The position numbers and the translations under genes are program-made. DNA of 64,000 bases from positions 2,356,001 through 2,420,000 of the forward strand of contig JASJOG010000008.1 in assembly GCA_030142905.1 (NCBI GenBank), read 5' to 3'. Shown here piece by piece: positions 1 to 12,900 of the stretch; the stretch's first letter is position 1, and the number at the start of each line of letters is the position of its first letter. This DNA is from Heliopora coerulea (lineage: Eukaryota > Cnidaria > Anthozoa > Scleralcyonacea > Helioporidae). The notes below the pieces were generated by a model. It was not told the DNA's origin. It made no database searches and worked only from the letters and a program-made list of their open reading frames with translations.

Positions 1-1967
1 TTTGACTTGGGGGTGTTCACCTTAATTTGCCTTAATATTGTATCCTTTCAAAAATTTCCTGAATTTAATTTGACGCACATTAAGCCCATTTATGATGTGC
101 CATCAACCTCCCATCCCTAATACGTAAGTTGAATATGAACTAGAACTCAAAAGGGATTTTGACCTAGCTTACCAAACCAAATTTTGCCCAAATTACTATC
201 TTATTTTGCTTGAATTTTCTTATTTTCTTCAAACTTTTGGGATGACACCCCCCCCCTCCCCCACAAATACACCCATAAACTACTTCCCTAATCTTAACAT
301 GGAAATGTAGTTGTTGAACATCAAGTACATTACACACAGTCGAGCAATAAATGCAGCCTTGGGAAAAATTGGGAAAGAAAAGAAAAAAAAAAGTAGGAGC
401 GAGATTCAATTCCTGGATTCATAGGGAATACTAACGCTATATAGATTTAACACTTGAAGATGTGTAAGAATTTTCTCTTGCTTTCTTACTGCATCTTAAG
501 CCGTCGGAAAATCCAAGATGACAGTATCCACGATAGTTAAATAGCAGCAGAGTGAGATACGTATAAAGGCAAAATGATCAATTGAATGAGTTTAGTATTA
601 TCCTAAATAAATAAATGTGCGTAACAGGCAAGTGGACAGTGGTGCATTCTTGGTTTATTTCGATAAATTTTGTATTATGTATGAAAAAGTGTTATTACCG
701 ACAAGCTATTTTATTGCTTAAATCTTTTTGACTGGGAAAAGAGGTAAGAGAATATTCACGAGAAATTGGTGCATTCGAGCGTGATTTCATGGAGACTGAA
801 CTGTGGCCTTTTGTACTTAGGAGATATAACAGTGCATTCAGTGAGGTTGCCCATTATTGTTTGTGCTCATAGGCAGATGTTCTTCGGATGAGTAGTCTCC
901 CGGTCATTCAACACTGGCTAACGGTGACCTTTAAGGTTAGAGTTTAGGTTCGGATTAGGATTGAGGTTAGATTTAGATTTAAGATCAAGGCTAAGGTTGG
1001 ATATATACCGTACTATAAGTGTCAAATCTAGAGGCCATGATATTAATCCCGGGAACAGATTTCCGGAATCATTCCAGCGACCACTGATCCCTAGGGATTA
1101 TACACTGCTCTCACACTAGTAACTTGTCAAGAAATGTACATACAAGCCTGATGCTTCTACATGCAGTGGTATGGCACACCTTTGCATTTATTTTCAGGTT
1201 TGGTCAACTTAAAGTGAAGAAATATAAAATCGTTTTCTACTTTTGAAATAAAAGGTTTTTAACACTTTGAAAAAAATTCAGAACAAAGTGTCTGATTGAT
1301 GACGTTTTCCTTGTTTTGTCACTTTTCACGCAAGGAAACAGTTTTCAACGTCAGATTTTGATCCGGGAGGGTGGTCCATACAAGGAATCCGGGTTCCTTA
1401 TCTTATGCCGACAAAATGCTGTAGAATTTAATATTAATTGCGTTCGATGGAAAAGTATTGGTAACTTTTCGATTATTGTTTATCATTGAGAAGGCACGTG
1501 CACATTTTTCTAGGTGGATTGCATTGATCACCCTTTCAAGATTGAAAGCTCATGTTCGTTATTTCATGTTGCTGCCAGACAATAGACTTCTCTAGAAAGA
1601 ATTCTTGAAACAGGTGGAAACAGTTTCCCTTATAGCCAACCCAAAGTAGACTCTTAGTATGGGCTTTCCTCTTCAAAAATCTCGGTTCTGCCGCTGGAAG
1701 TATTGGGAAAAAAGTTTCTTTCAGTCCAATTTTAGTTTAGTAAAGTGAAGAAATCACACTTTCTCTTCGAGACAGAAGGTTTTAAAGCATAGGAAATTAA
1801 AGACCAGGTGCCTAATCGATGAAGTTTCGCTTTTTTATCACTTTTGAGTTATAAGCATTTTAAAAGTATTGGAACAACTTTGGAACATGGACTGTTTTAA
1901 GCGTGCATGAATACACACCTTGCATACGATTTAAGGCCACGTGTGGATCATTGATTATGGATGAGTA
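1..1967. other. Gene-free left flank
   Basis: No coding region with family resemblance or plausible splice structure was found on either strand. At 925-1000 there is a run of degenerate GGTTAG/GGATTAG-like hexamers, too diverged to call a telomeric array. The rest is AT-rich single-copy-looking sequence. The short open frames here are of chance length and show no recognisable motif. Confidence 0.6.
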
Positions 1968-2765
1968 TAGGCCTTTCCCGATTATGCTAGTAAAACTGGC
2001 ATTTTATGCTCCTAGCAATTCTCGTTTTACGCCAAAAAAAATGCTCAAATTATGCTCGATTCTCAAAATAATGCTACTTTGGTTCCAGAAAATGCTTTGT
2101 TTTATTTCAAGCAAAATGTACAAACTCAGGCATCATGTGTGCTTATCATAAACTGAATAAAGTGAAAAGTGCTTAATTGTTTGTTTATAAAACTTCTGAT
2201 ACAGCCAAAACTTGTCCAATGATAAACAGTTAATTAATGTTCGAAGTCCTTAGCGATTGTTGTACTGTGACATGATGCTGGCCTGGAGGTAGTCAACAAG
2301 AGCACAATTCTGTTGAACGGCAGTGAACAATTTCACAATAGGTTGCGTGTTCTATTGCGTAGGGGACTGGAATGATCTGCAAATTGACCTACATGTCAGC
2401 CTCCATGATGGCTTCAAAAAACGGTTTGCCGGTATCGTTCCAGTCTTTTTAGAGTTCAATGGTGAACGGCCTCTGAAAGTCAACCGCTGACCAGCTAGGT
2501 CCAGACTCCTTTCGACTCAGTTCAGATGCACTCAGTTTGTACTTCAGTTACAGAAATCCTTCTCTCAAACACAAAAGCAAATCATCACAATGCTTTTAAA
2601 TTCTAAAATTTAGCATTTAAAATATTTTGAGTGCTGAAATCTAGATCAAAGTTATGCAAAATGCTAAATAATGCTAGCAATTCTTTTTACAGAAAAAGTG
2701 TGAAAAAAATACTTGTTTAACCAAATAATGCCAAAAAAAATGCTAGCATAATCGGGAAGGGCCTA
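1968..2765. mobile_element. Non-autonomous hAT-type element with perfect 8-bp TSD
   Basis: The ends are near-perfect 23-bp terminal inverted repeats: the left end reads TAGGCCTTTCCCGATTATGC and the right end is its reverse complement with one difference. The 8 bases GATGAGTA flank both sides (1960-1967 and 2766-2773), which is the duplication length of hAT transposases. No transposase is encoded in the 798 bp, so it would need one supplied in trans. The middle (2331-2461) carries a copy of the dispersed repeat that reappears inverted at 3519-3646. Superfamily assignment rests on duplication length and end structure only. Confidence 0.85.
2331..2461 (+). repeat. Dispersed repeat, copy A (inverted relative to copy B)
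   Basis: About 130 bp that match the reverse complement of 3519-3646 with few differences. The shared stretch runs from TTTCACAATAGGTTGCGTG to TTTTTAGAGTTCAATG. It sits inside the hAT-type element at 1968-2765, so either it is part of that family or it landed inside it. Confidence 0.8.
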
Positions 2766-3518
2766 GATGAGTACATGTGCATCATTAAAATCGTTTGGCG
2801 TCCCATCCTCGCGAGAACTATAACTTCTATACGATATTTTGAATTTTGAAGTGTTGTTTGTCAACGAGAGGTAACCGCTATTGGTGATTTTTTATGTTAA
2901 TTTTCTTAATTTGCTTGTCATATTATTCTCAACAAAGCCATTTCTAGGATAGTGTTGAGTAACCAAATGTACCTAAATATGTGTATCATTAAACATTTCT
3001 TAAAAATAGGCTTTGCTTTGGAAAAATTTTCAGTTTTGGTCATATTCTTGCTATGAGAATTAGAAAGAGAGATTGCTATTTTTAATCCCTATCTACAAAA
3101 GAGCATTTTTAACGTTAGTTTGCTCTCTTGGGGCCTGTGTTTGGGCAATGGCCTTTCACCCTGTCAAAAGTGGGAGGGCTACATTAACGTTATTTTACTC
3201 TTTTCAGAACACTGGCAAATGGTTTTATCATTTGCAATCATTATAAAGTTAAAAAGTGAAAAAGTCTTCGAAAAGTGAAATCCTCAACATTGTGGAGTAA
3301 AATTTTCCCAGATTTTGGTAAAATTTCCCCAGATGCCTTGGGAAAACCTCAAAATCCCCAGATCTGGGGTAAAATCCCTAGAAGTGGCAACGCTGGCAAT
3401 GGGCGTTCAGAAGCCAGGTAAGCCCACGGGTAAGCCGATTAGCCAGCGGATTCGTTAAGCAATTCGGTTAGCGATCGATCAGCGATCGATCAGCGATGTA
3501 AATTCCCGATGTCCAATC

Positions 3519-3646
3519 ATTGAACTCTAAAAAGACTGGAACGATACCTGCAAATTGTTTTTTGAAGCCATCATGGAGGCTGACATGTAGGTCAATTTGC
3601 AGGTCATCCCAGTCCCTACGCAATAGAACACGCAACCTATTGTGAA
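3519..3646 (-). repeat. Dispersed repeat, copy B
   Basis: Reverse-complement partner of 2331-2461, 1.06 kb away. The two could pair as a long hairpin. Just before it (3461-3496) is a short tandem run of GATCGATCAGC units. Confidence 0.8.
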
Positions 3647-3789
3647 AAACATCACCCAACTTTCGGATTTTTGACAGTTTTCTTTTTTATCCATAGTAAG
3701 TAGAGGAAAATGTCGGTAGGACTGCATATTTGTCATAATTAACTGTCAATGAAAAGTAAAGGTTCTATACAACTTTTTCCCACGCGTGT

Positions 3790-3890
3790 TTTTGACCTAC
3801 ATGGCTGCCCCCATGTCGGCTTCATTCAATCGTGAAGCCTGGTACTACGAGGTAGCGTTCAGTCTTCTTAGAGTTCAATGTGTCCAATAC
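3790..3890 (+). repeat. Diverged third copy of the dispersed repeat in the SUCLA2 5' region
   Basis: Segments such as TTGACCTACATG and CTTAGAGTTCAATGTGTCCA align with copies A and B in the same order and orientation as copy A, with more substitutions and a small insertion. It ends 15 bp before the SUCLA2 start codon, so part of the likely 5' UTR or promoter of that gene derives from this repeat. Confidence 0.65.
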
Positions 3891-3905
3891 CTAGGTAATT
3901 CAAAC

Positions 3906-6900
3906 ATGGCGCTAGCGATACGGCAGTTTTGTCGTCTGGCGTCAAATGGACTGAAACACTCTACCATTCTTCTTTCTCGAGTAAGTTTCTTTGCATATAC
4001 TTGTGCTCTTAATGAAAAAGTTCTGAAGTTAGTTAGTGCTTTACCAGGTTTGTGGATCTCGTATTATGCAAGAGCACAGCCGCTATTTATCGCTGCACGA
4101 ATACCAAAGCATCCAATTGCTCAACGATGCCGGTATCCTTACCCCCAAAGGAGGAGTAGCGGAAACACCTCAACAGGCCTATGAAATTGGTGAACTGATT
4201 GGTAGGTGTTTGTTGTAATTAGGAAGAAGGAACCTAGGTACAATTTTTGTACAATAAGACGGTGTCATAATGGATTATTATTTTTGACCCTTCCATATGA
4301 AAATACGATCAATATAGTGCTACGATGCTGTTTTGGATCCTGTAAATAGTAAAATGTAAAGTAAAGTCATGTATCTTCAAGGATGCGGGAGCTTTGGTGA
4401 GACCGAGTCAGTTGCCCAGTTAAACTTCAAATATAACGGGACAGACTCAAGTAAAATTACACATGTATTGTTGTAACTTTATAGATATTTTCATAACAGT
4501 CTGTAAGACATCGTGACTGTATTGTTTTTAATTGTGAAAAATTTAATGGTTTTGGGTTGAATAGTTTTCCTTTCCCCCACACATATAATACAAGAACCAA
4601 ACCCTGGTCTAATGTAGTATTCCTTAGTTTAGACAGAACATCAACAAAGGAGTATATATCAAACTGGTACAAGTGTATTGATTTTTGAAGTGCAGGGTAG
4701 GTGTAGCCAGTTATCTGATAGTGAGGTGATGTCATAATTTTCTACTGATATACAGATGGTACACCATTGACTGCCAAGGGTTGAGGGCTTTGCTTCTCTG
4801 GGAATTTTGAAATTCCTGGGTCTCTGGCATGTCATTTCCAATATTTTTTTTAGAAAATTTCCTAAAAAAATTTGTCTAAGAGATTTTCGTGGAATATCAG
4901 TTGCCCTGCCCTCTAGCCATTCTACCACTGTCCATGGTCTCTGATGGACTGCCTTTAGTCACTGTGGTTTATGACACCCAGGGAGAAGAAAAGCATTGAT
5001 GCTTTGTGTTTTTCCAACCAGACTACTTTTTGTATTTTATGTCATTTTGTGTTATTTTAATTCTTTCCTTTGTTGGCAATAAAACCATTAATGTCTGTTG
5101 ATATATTCTGTCCATTAAATCTTTAATTGGTAATATTGGTGTTAAAGTTTTTGCCAATGTTAGCCAAGTTACTCAAAAATATGTGCTGATTCTGATGTCC
5201 TTATTGGTGAAAAGGGCTGAAACTGACTGGCTACCAAAGCTTACCTTCATGGCTTTCTGTGAATGTCAATAATAGTCATTGTATCTGGTGTTACAACATT
5301 TCCTGTATTTTGTGTCTGTTGTGTTTGGTAGTTGTGCCAAAGCAAAACTGTGAAACTGTCCTTGGTGTCTTACATACTTACCTTAATATGTTCAGAACAT
5401 GGCAGAATTCCCTGAGAGGTGATGGGGCATGATTCCAATGGGATCAAAGAGGCAAAAGCATTGGAAGAAATCATCACCATAAAGTAGGCTCATCATGTTC
5501 AATGGTATATATTACCCATTGTTTCCATTTCTGTCTATTATATGCCACTCTCTTGCATCTTGCATAGTTCATCTTCTTCCATTTTTTGATGTTATCACCC
5601 CAAGTAATTCTGGATCTTCCTCCTCCCCTTTTCCCATTTACGTTACCTTCTAGTAAATCTTTCTGTAACAACTCATGTCTCCATGTATGCCCTAAGTCTC
5701 TCAGCTTCCAGCCTTTAACAATCCTAACAATCTCTCTCTTTGTATTTGCCATTTGCAGAACTCTTTCATTACTAATTTTCCTCTTACTTGATATTTTCAA
5801 TATTCCTGTTAGTATCCACGTTTCAAATGCTTCTAGCCAATCTGAAGTGTCCTTAGTTTAAGTCCATGGTTCTAAAAAATAGAGTTGACTACTCCATACA
5901 TAGCACTTCAAAATTCTTTTTCTTGCTGCCATCCTAATCTGTCTTGATGTTAGTATGTTCCTCATTTTAATGAACACAGATCTTGCAATTTCAATTCTTT
6001 TCCATATTTCTCCATCACATCTTCCAGATTCCTCCAATTTTTAGCCAAAATACACAAATGTATCTTCTTGCTCTACAGCTTTCCCTTTAATACTCATATT
6101 CATTATTGGCACTTCTTTTGATCAAGTTATTATCATTGCCTTGCTGCCCTTGGTCTTTTTGATGCTCATTTTCATTCCATACTGCCTTGTATTGTTCACT
6201 TTATGCAATATCTCCTGTAGTTCTTTTTTTAGAGAATTTTGAAGTTTTACACTTTAGGAGATGCATTTTCTTTTTACATTCTAGGGCAAAATTTAAGGTT
6301 GTTCAGCATTATTTAGCAGTCAATTGATTTCAACAAATTTGAATAAAATTGTGTTGTACACATTTGCCACATAAAGTGAAAGGAAACATTTCTCTGCTTA
6401 CTGCTACTAGTAATAAAATAAAATCATTGTTGAATGCCATGCAATTCATAAAAGTTGACTTCAACTCATTAAAGGGCAGGGCTTGTCCCTTTGCTGGGTA
6501 AATACTAAAGTGCATCCTTGTTTCTCATCATACCTAATTTTAAGAATTTTTTATCACTGCACAATTTTGCAAAAAGTTTAGCCAGGCAGAAGCACGCCTT
6601 TGAAAATTTCTGACCACACCCTTATGATAACATGTGTAACCAATGAATTTAAAATAGACTACACTTGATATTCAAAAATGCCAAAACCAAGATACAGTAC
6701 ATACTGTTACTACATTCTATGACTATCTATGACAGCACAGTTTCATAATCCTGCCTATCAAAACTGACAAAACAAATTTTATCACTGCACATTTTACATT
6801 TTATCACTGCACATTTTACTTTTATCACTGCGCAAATTGGTTATCATTGCACACTAAAATTAGGTATGTTTCTCGTTAGATTAAATGGCTTTTGACAATC

Positions 6901-9900
6901 AGTCGTTGGGTTAATGGTGAAGTTTTAAAATCTGTTTTCTAAGTGGTAACAATTACAAATACATGTATGAATCACAGAAATTACAGAAAAAGAGAATGCA
7001 TTTGTCTGTAGTAAACAATTGCTATTTATGTTCAATCCCAAAGTTGCTCAATTAGAGGTACTATTATTTACCAGGCACATTTCGTTCACGTATGTTCCCT
7101 ACGTATCGAAAACGTTTTTTTACTCAAGTCAAATCAGGGCTTTGGTTCAACTTTGTACACCTAAAAGACAGGATTAAGAGCACTGCATTTTCTTCATTTA
7201 TGATTTTATTTCAGTAGAGTTTTTTATTTCATGGACTAAGTTGTGAAGTCACTCTTGTGATGAAATTTATTTGGTTCGAACAAACGGGCATCAGGGGCGT
7301 ATTTAGTATGTCACAAGCGGGTATTTCTACCCGCTCTCCGACTTTTATTGATTTATAAATTACTATTAACCTTTAATTGAAAAATAAATCTATCTGTACC
7401 CAGGGAACGCTAGTACCCTTTGTATGAAATTATGCAACCGATGGGGAGCATTATACTTTATTGTTGTCAATCAAAACAGCAGTGGAAAATGAATTCGGAT
7501 ACTGTTGTGTTCGTAATTCGTACTTTTAAAATATTTGATTTAGTGTGAAAGGATGCTATTTTCATATGTACCGACTCACAATTAGAGATGTGCGAACCCG
7601 ATTTCAATCCGCGTACAGTTATATCCAGTCGTATTCATTTCCAGCTCGGATTCCAAAATCACCAGTTTGGATCAGATTGGATTGGCTTTTTCATGTTATA
7701 TATAGGATCGGATCGGGTGTATATGGTTTTAACCGGATCATTCGGATCTGTGATCATATTATATGCAAACTGTATTTACGTTTGAAATGCCAGATGCATT
7801 TATTTTCGATATAAATCTATTTTGACTTTGTCATTGATGGATCTAGGATTAATCCTGCCCATAAGCTCCAATCCGGTAACAAGAAATGAACGACTTTTTG
7901 GATTGTTTTATCAGAGTCAGAATTTTTGTACCTTTTCAAAATGGGAAGCTGCGATAAGCATCGACCCTTGCTAAAACATAGCGGTGATAGTGGACGATCC
8001 AGCGAGGGATAGATACGTACTGTATAATTAATTCGGTAGTTCGTTTATGATTGGAATGAACATAGAACATGACAATAATAATAGTTTAGAGGGCTACAGG
8101 GTTATCAGATCTTGACTGTTCCGTGTTACCCTCCTTGAACAAAGTTTGAACAAACAAACAAACAAACAAACAAACAAACGTCTTTAGATCTCACGGTTTT
8201 GTGTCCTTGTTCATGACACCACGTTGGGGATGGGTTTGTTTGTGAGTAGTGAGCGTTATTCTCTCAATTCGTGCGATAATGCTGCAATACAATGCTAATT
8301 AGGTTCTCGGAAACAAATGGGTACCTTACAGGTGAAATGCGATACGTAGCAAAGGCCAGATCTGATTGGCGACGTGTTTGGGAAAAGTAAAGCATTAAAA
8401 CGTGGAGATATTTGCCTTCCAAGCTTTCTTGATATATATTAGTTTCCTGTGGCTAAATGGAGATGATTTCTTCTAAAACGTCGAAAGAGAAATTGTGGTA
8501 ACACGGATGGTAGCTGGTGGAGTTAAAGAATTCTCTGAACAATTCTTATGGAGGACATGCACTTTACATTGTCTCAAAGGTGCAAATTATTAGCTATTTG
8601 ACTAAAGCAGTTCTTGCAGACAACGAAGCAACCAGCAACTTTAAACTGCTTGATGAATCTTCAGTTCAGCTGTTAAAGGGAGGCTACGTGCAAAACATAC
8701 GTACGATTAAAGGAAGATTTTAATGGTAAATTCATTGACTGCTCCGGTCTTCTTCAAATGCACAAGGACCGCTTGTGCAAATTTTTTTTGCAGTTTGAGC
8801 ACACGACAGCCTCTATTACTGCTAAATGTCACTGTGTTGCTGGGAAAGGACCCAAATTGACATGATAGCATATTGCATCCATATGCTGCATGTACCGGTA
8901 TACCATGGAAAATTTTAGTCAATGATTTTTGTCCGAAGAAGAAGCTCTGTCGTAAATCGATCAATTAATCAAGTAAAACCAGCCATTGTCATGTTGGGTA
9001 CCTTGTTGATCAACTTGCAACTCGTTGCTCCTTTCTTCACACATTTCTAACTATAACAGCAACCTAAAACCATGGCGTTCTTGAGGTTATACACTATCTA
9101 AAGGATAGGAAAAAAGCTTCTCGACGTTTCGGGCGAAGGCCCTTCGTCAGGAGATTAGTAGAATGGAATACAAAAACACGTGGGCTTTTATAGTAAAACT
9201 AAAAAGGTGTGTCACGTGACAAAAATGAACCAATGGAACGAATGTGGTCAAAACAAACACAAAACAATGAAAGGGAAAAGCACATGACAAATTAGATGTG
9301 AAATTAGAGAGCAAAAGGGCGAAAAATAGCGCGTGGATAGAAAATAATAATGTGGGATGGCGAAGGAAGGTGAGATGATGAAATACAGTTATTGTGAGAG
9401 CTAAATGTAAGAAAATCGCTCGTTGATACCATGGGGGTGGAGTGTTCCAAGTTTGGAAATGAGACGCATTTCCTGACTTTTGCGGCTATCATGGCTACCG
9501 GAAACGGGAACTAAAGCTCGAATTTGCATATCCAAAATCTAAGTTCACTGTCAAACACCACTTCGCTTGTACCTCCTCCCATCTCATTTACTGCATCTCA
9601 TGCGGTAAATGTGGCATGCTCTACATTGGAGAAACTGGAAGAGTTTTGAGAGACAGGTTTGGGGAGCATCGTCGTGCTGTTACTAAGAACGATGCTAATC
9701 AGCCTGTTGCCAGGCACTTTAACAGTGCTAATCACAGCCTTTCGGATATGCAAATTCGAGCTTTAGTTCCCGTTTCCGGTAGCAATGATAGCCGCAAAAG
9801 TCAGGAAATGCGTCTCATTTCCAAACTTGGAACACTCCACCCCCATGGTATCAACGAGCGATTTTCTTACATTTAGCTCTCACAATAACTGTATTTCATC

Positions 9901-12900
9901 ATCTCACCTTCCTTCGCCATCCCACATTATTATTTTCTATCCACGCGCTATTTTTCGCCCTTTTGCTCTCTAATTTCATATCTAATTTGTCATGTGCTTT
10001 TCCCTTTCATTGTTTTGTGTTTGTTTTGACCACATTCGTTCCATTGGTTCATTTTTGTCACGTGACACACTTTTTTAGTTTTACTATAAAAGCCCACGTG
10101 TTTTTGTATTCCATTCTACTAATCTCCTGACGAAGGGCCTTCGCCCGAAACGTCGAGAAGCTTTTTTCCTATCCTTTAGATAGTGTATAACCTCAAGAAC
10201 GCCGTTGTTTTATCGAAGCTATCTACACTGGCTCCCGCGCCTTAGAAAACCTAAAACTATCTAGTACGCTTTCTTGCGTCCCGTTTCCGTGTTTGTCTGC
10301 TTCATCAGCCAAAAGGCATAAATCTGGTGCAACTTCATCAATCGAGTTTTATGGACCCTCTTCGTTGTCACTAAGTGTTACGTTCGATCTTTAACCATCC
10401 GACCGCGTCGCTGGTGTTGTTGAAATAACACGAATGTTAGGACTTGAAACATACCGCCAGTAGGTTCATGGTTTTGATTTCTTTTACCATAGAAAAGTAG
10501 TTGGCACGTCGTTTTGTAATTTGTTCTCGTTCATTTCGAAATTTCCGCTGAAAATTGTGCTAATACGACGAACCGGTATATTTTCGCATTGGATTTGTCT
10601 CCACCATATCTTTAGCCATTTTTGGTTCTTCATCGAACCTTTTCGCTGTAAATTGGTACAAATGGGAACAGTGCAACTGTTAACCTTGTTGAAAGAAAAT
10701 TACTTCGGAAAACTTGGGTATTGTCTGCTGGATTCGTGTGCACCAAAAATGTGGAAGATTGGATCGGACTAGATTCAGGTCGAAAACTTCAATAATTATA
10801 AACCTGCCGAATAGAGTAGGCCTGTCCAATTCGACTTAGATATTTGTAATATGTAATTTTGATTGAGGGGCGTTATTGTTAGGTATTGCTAATCAGCGCT
10901 CAAACTGAGAGTACGGTACTTTTAAACGCTGTACAGGTTTCAGCAAATCAAAACAATACTGAACTGAGAAAACTTTAAAGGCAAACGAACTCTTGAAATA
11001 CATGCTAAATGATGGAAAAACTCCGAACAAGTTTAATTTTTACTAGTCAGACTTATCATTATCGTAGGTTTATTGTAAATTCTGACATTGACGTGAGTTA
11101 AATGTTAACTCCGGAAATTTCCTAAACCTTAACGGGAATGATTTTTGTCTTTTCCAATTACAGCAAGTTTAATAATGTCAACGTGTGTGCATTTATTTTT
11201 TGACTGTAACGAATATATCAGATTTAAGACCATATACGCTTATAATTTGTCTTGGGAGGGATGCAAAAGTAGACAAAAACAATTGTGCTAGAAGCAGGCA
11301 CGTTTTTCTCGACAATTTGCAGTGGCCATTATATAGTTATTTAATAACGATAAGTAAAATTCCATAACAGTTAAGTCTGGCAGGTTAAACTGAAAATCCC
11401 TAGGCATGCCGTGAGATTGCCCAGGTACTCTCTGAGATTGCTCAGGTATATATTCCAAGATTGCCCAACCAAATTTGAAGGTACTGAGATTCCTCGTCCA
11501 CACTTTAAAATTGCTCCGACGCACTCTTGAGGTTATCGTGCCGGCATACTTTAAAATATCCCCGGAATTCAGATGTTTCAGGCTACAGTATACGTCTTTG
11601 ACCCAGATTCGTTGGTCCGGATCGAATCTAGGTTTCTGTTTATGTTTCAAGAGGAGTCAGGAGAGGTATAGTAGTGGTTCAAAATATGGTCATTGTTTAT
11701 GTTGCCATTTATAGATGCTGACGATCTAGTTCTAAAAGCTCAAGTTCTTGCTGGAGGAAGAGGGAAAGGAATATTTGAAGGAGGCCTAAAAGGAGGAGTG
11801 AGGATTGTTTTTAGGTATACGAAATATGATAAGATATCGTGAATAATTCTTTGACTTATACAGTACTGTGCAAAAGTCTCAGGCCACCCTTAACGTTTTT
11901 GTTTCGGCGACGCTGTAGGAACTGTAAGAACATATTGCTTTGTCCAAATATTACATTCAACAAATATGTAGACATGAAATGCAAACATTTTAAAAAGTTG
12001 GTACTTCTGCAGTCTAATATCATTATCTGGCATGCCCATTTTGCATGTAAAACAGGTTGAATTCTCGTAAGCAGACTGTCTTGAAGTTTACTTCATTAAT
12101 ATTCTGGTATGTTAAACAAGGTTTCCCTTACAAAGGTTGCAAAGCTTTGATGTGAGTTTGAGTTACTTTTTGCCATGGTTTAATGCGTCTAAATTCAGTT
12201 AATAATCCGCTGAACTTGACATACCAATTCGATAAGAGCACATCTTTAAACAATCATTACTAGCTTGCCAATACTGAAGACAACGTTCCCACCGAAGTCA
12301 TTGCACTCAAAAAGCCAAAGATTACACTGTTTTACAGACAAAAAAAATTACAATTTTGCATCAATAAGGCCATTCTCCAAGGGAAATAAGCCGACAGACA
12401 GGATTCTCAAGATGTGGGATTCAAGCTGTTGTTGAGAAATTTCAAATACCTTGACACTTCGAGGACAAAAAAAAGACGTGGAAGGCCTAAAAAGCTATCT
12501 GTATCAGATGAACAGTTCCTCAAAGTCCCTGCCTTAAGAGACAGGAAAAAATCTAGCAAAGACCTTGCTCAGCATCTGGCAGATTCATCTGGGCCCAAAG
12601 TAGATTCCTCAACAGTTTGAAGAAGCTCGATTAGAAATGGCCTTAATGGACGGGTAGCAGCCACGAAACCATTTATCCGGAGGGGGAGCTGGGAAAAAAG
12701 GCTAAAATATTCAAAACTCACCAAGATTGCAATGAAGGTCAATGGAAACAAGTACTTTGGAGTGATGAATCAAAGTTCGAACTTTTAAGGTCCAATCGTC
12801 GACAATATGTGAGAAGAAGGGTTGGTGAGAGGTACAATAACGAGTGCTTGCAACCTTCAGTGAAACACGGCGGAGGGTCTGTAATGGTCTGGGGGTGCAT

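Larger units (their letters stand above)
9074..10202. mobile_element. Penelope-like element insertion with head-to-head inverted copies
   Basis: Two 5'-truncated copies of one element meet head to head: a minus-strand copy at 9074-9533 and a plus-strand copy at 9534-10202. The arms 9074-9533 and 9744-10202 (about 460 bp) are almost identical in reverse complement, with only a handful of differences, so the insertion looks young. The longer right copy encodes the GIY-YIG end of a Penelope-like polyprotein. Both copies end with the same terminal block containing a GCCCGAAACGTC motif. Inverted, 5'-truncated partner copies are a known habit of Penelope-like elements. Located in SUCLA2 intron 2. 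Confidence 0.85.

Noticed and set aside
925..1000. GGTTAG/GGATTAG-like run as an interstitial telomere array
   Set aside because: Units are too irregular and the stretch too short; no two adjacent perfect TTAGGG units.
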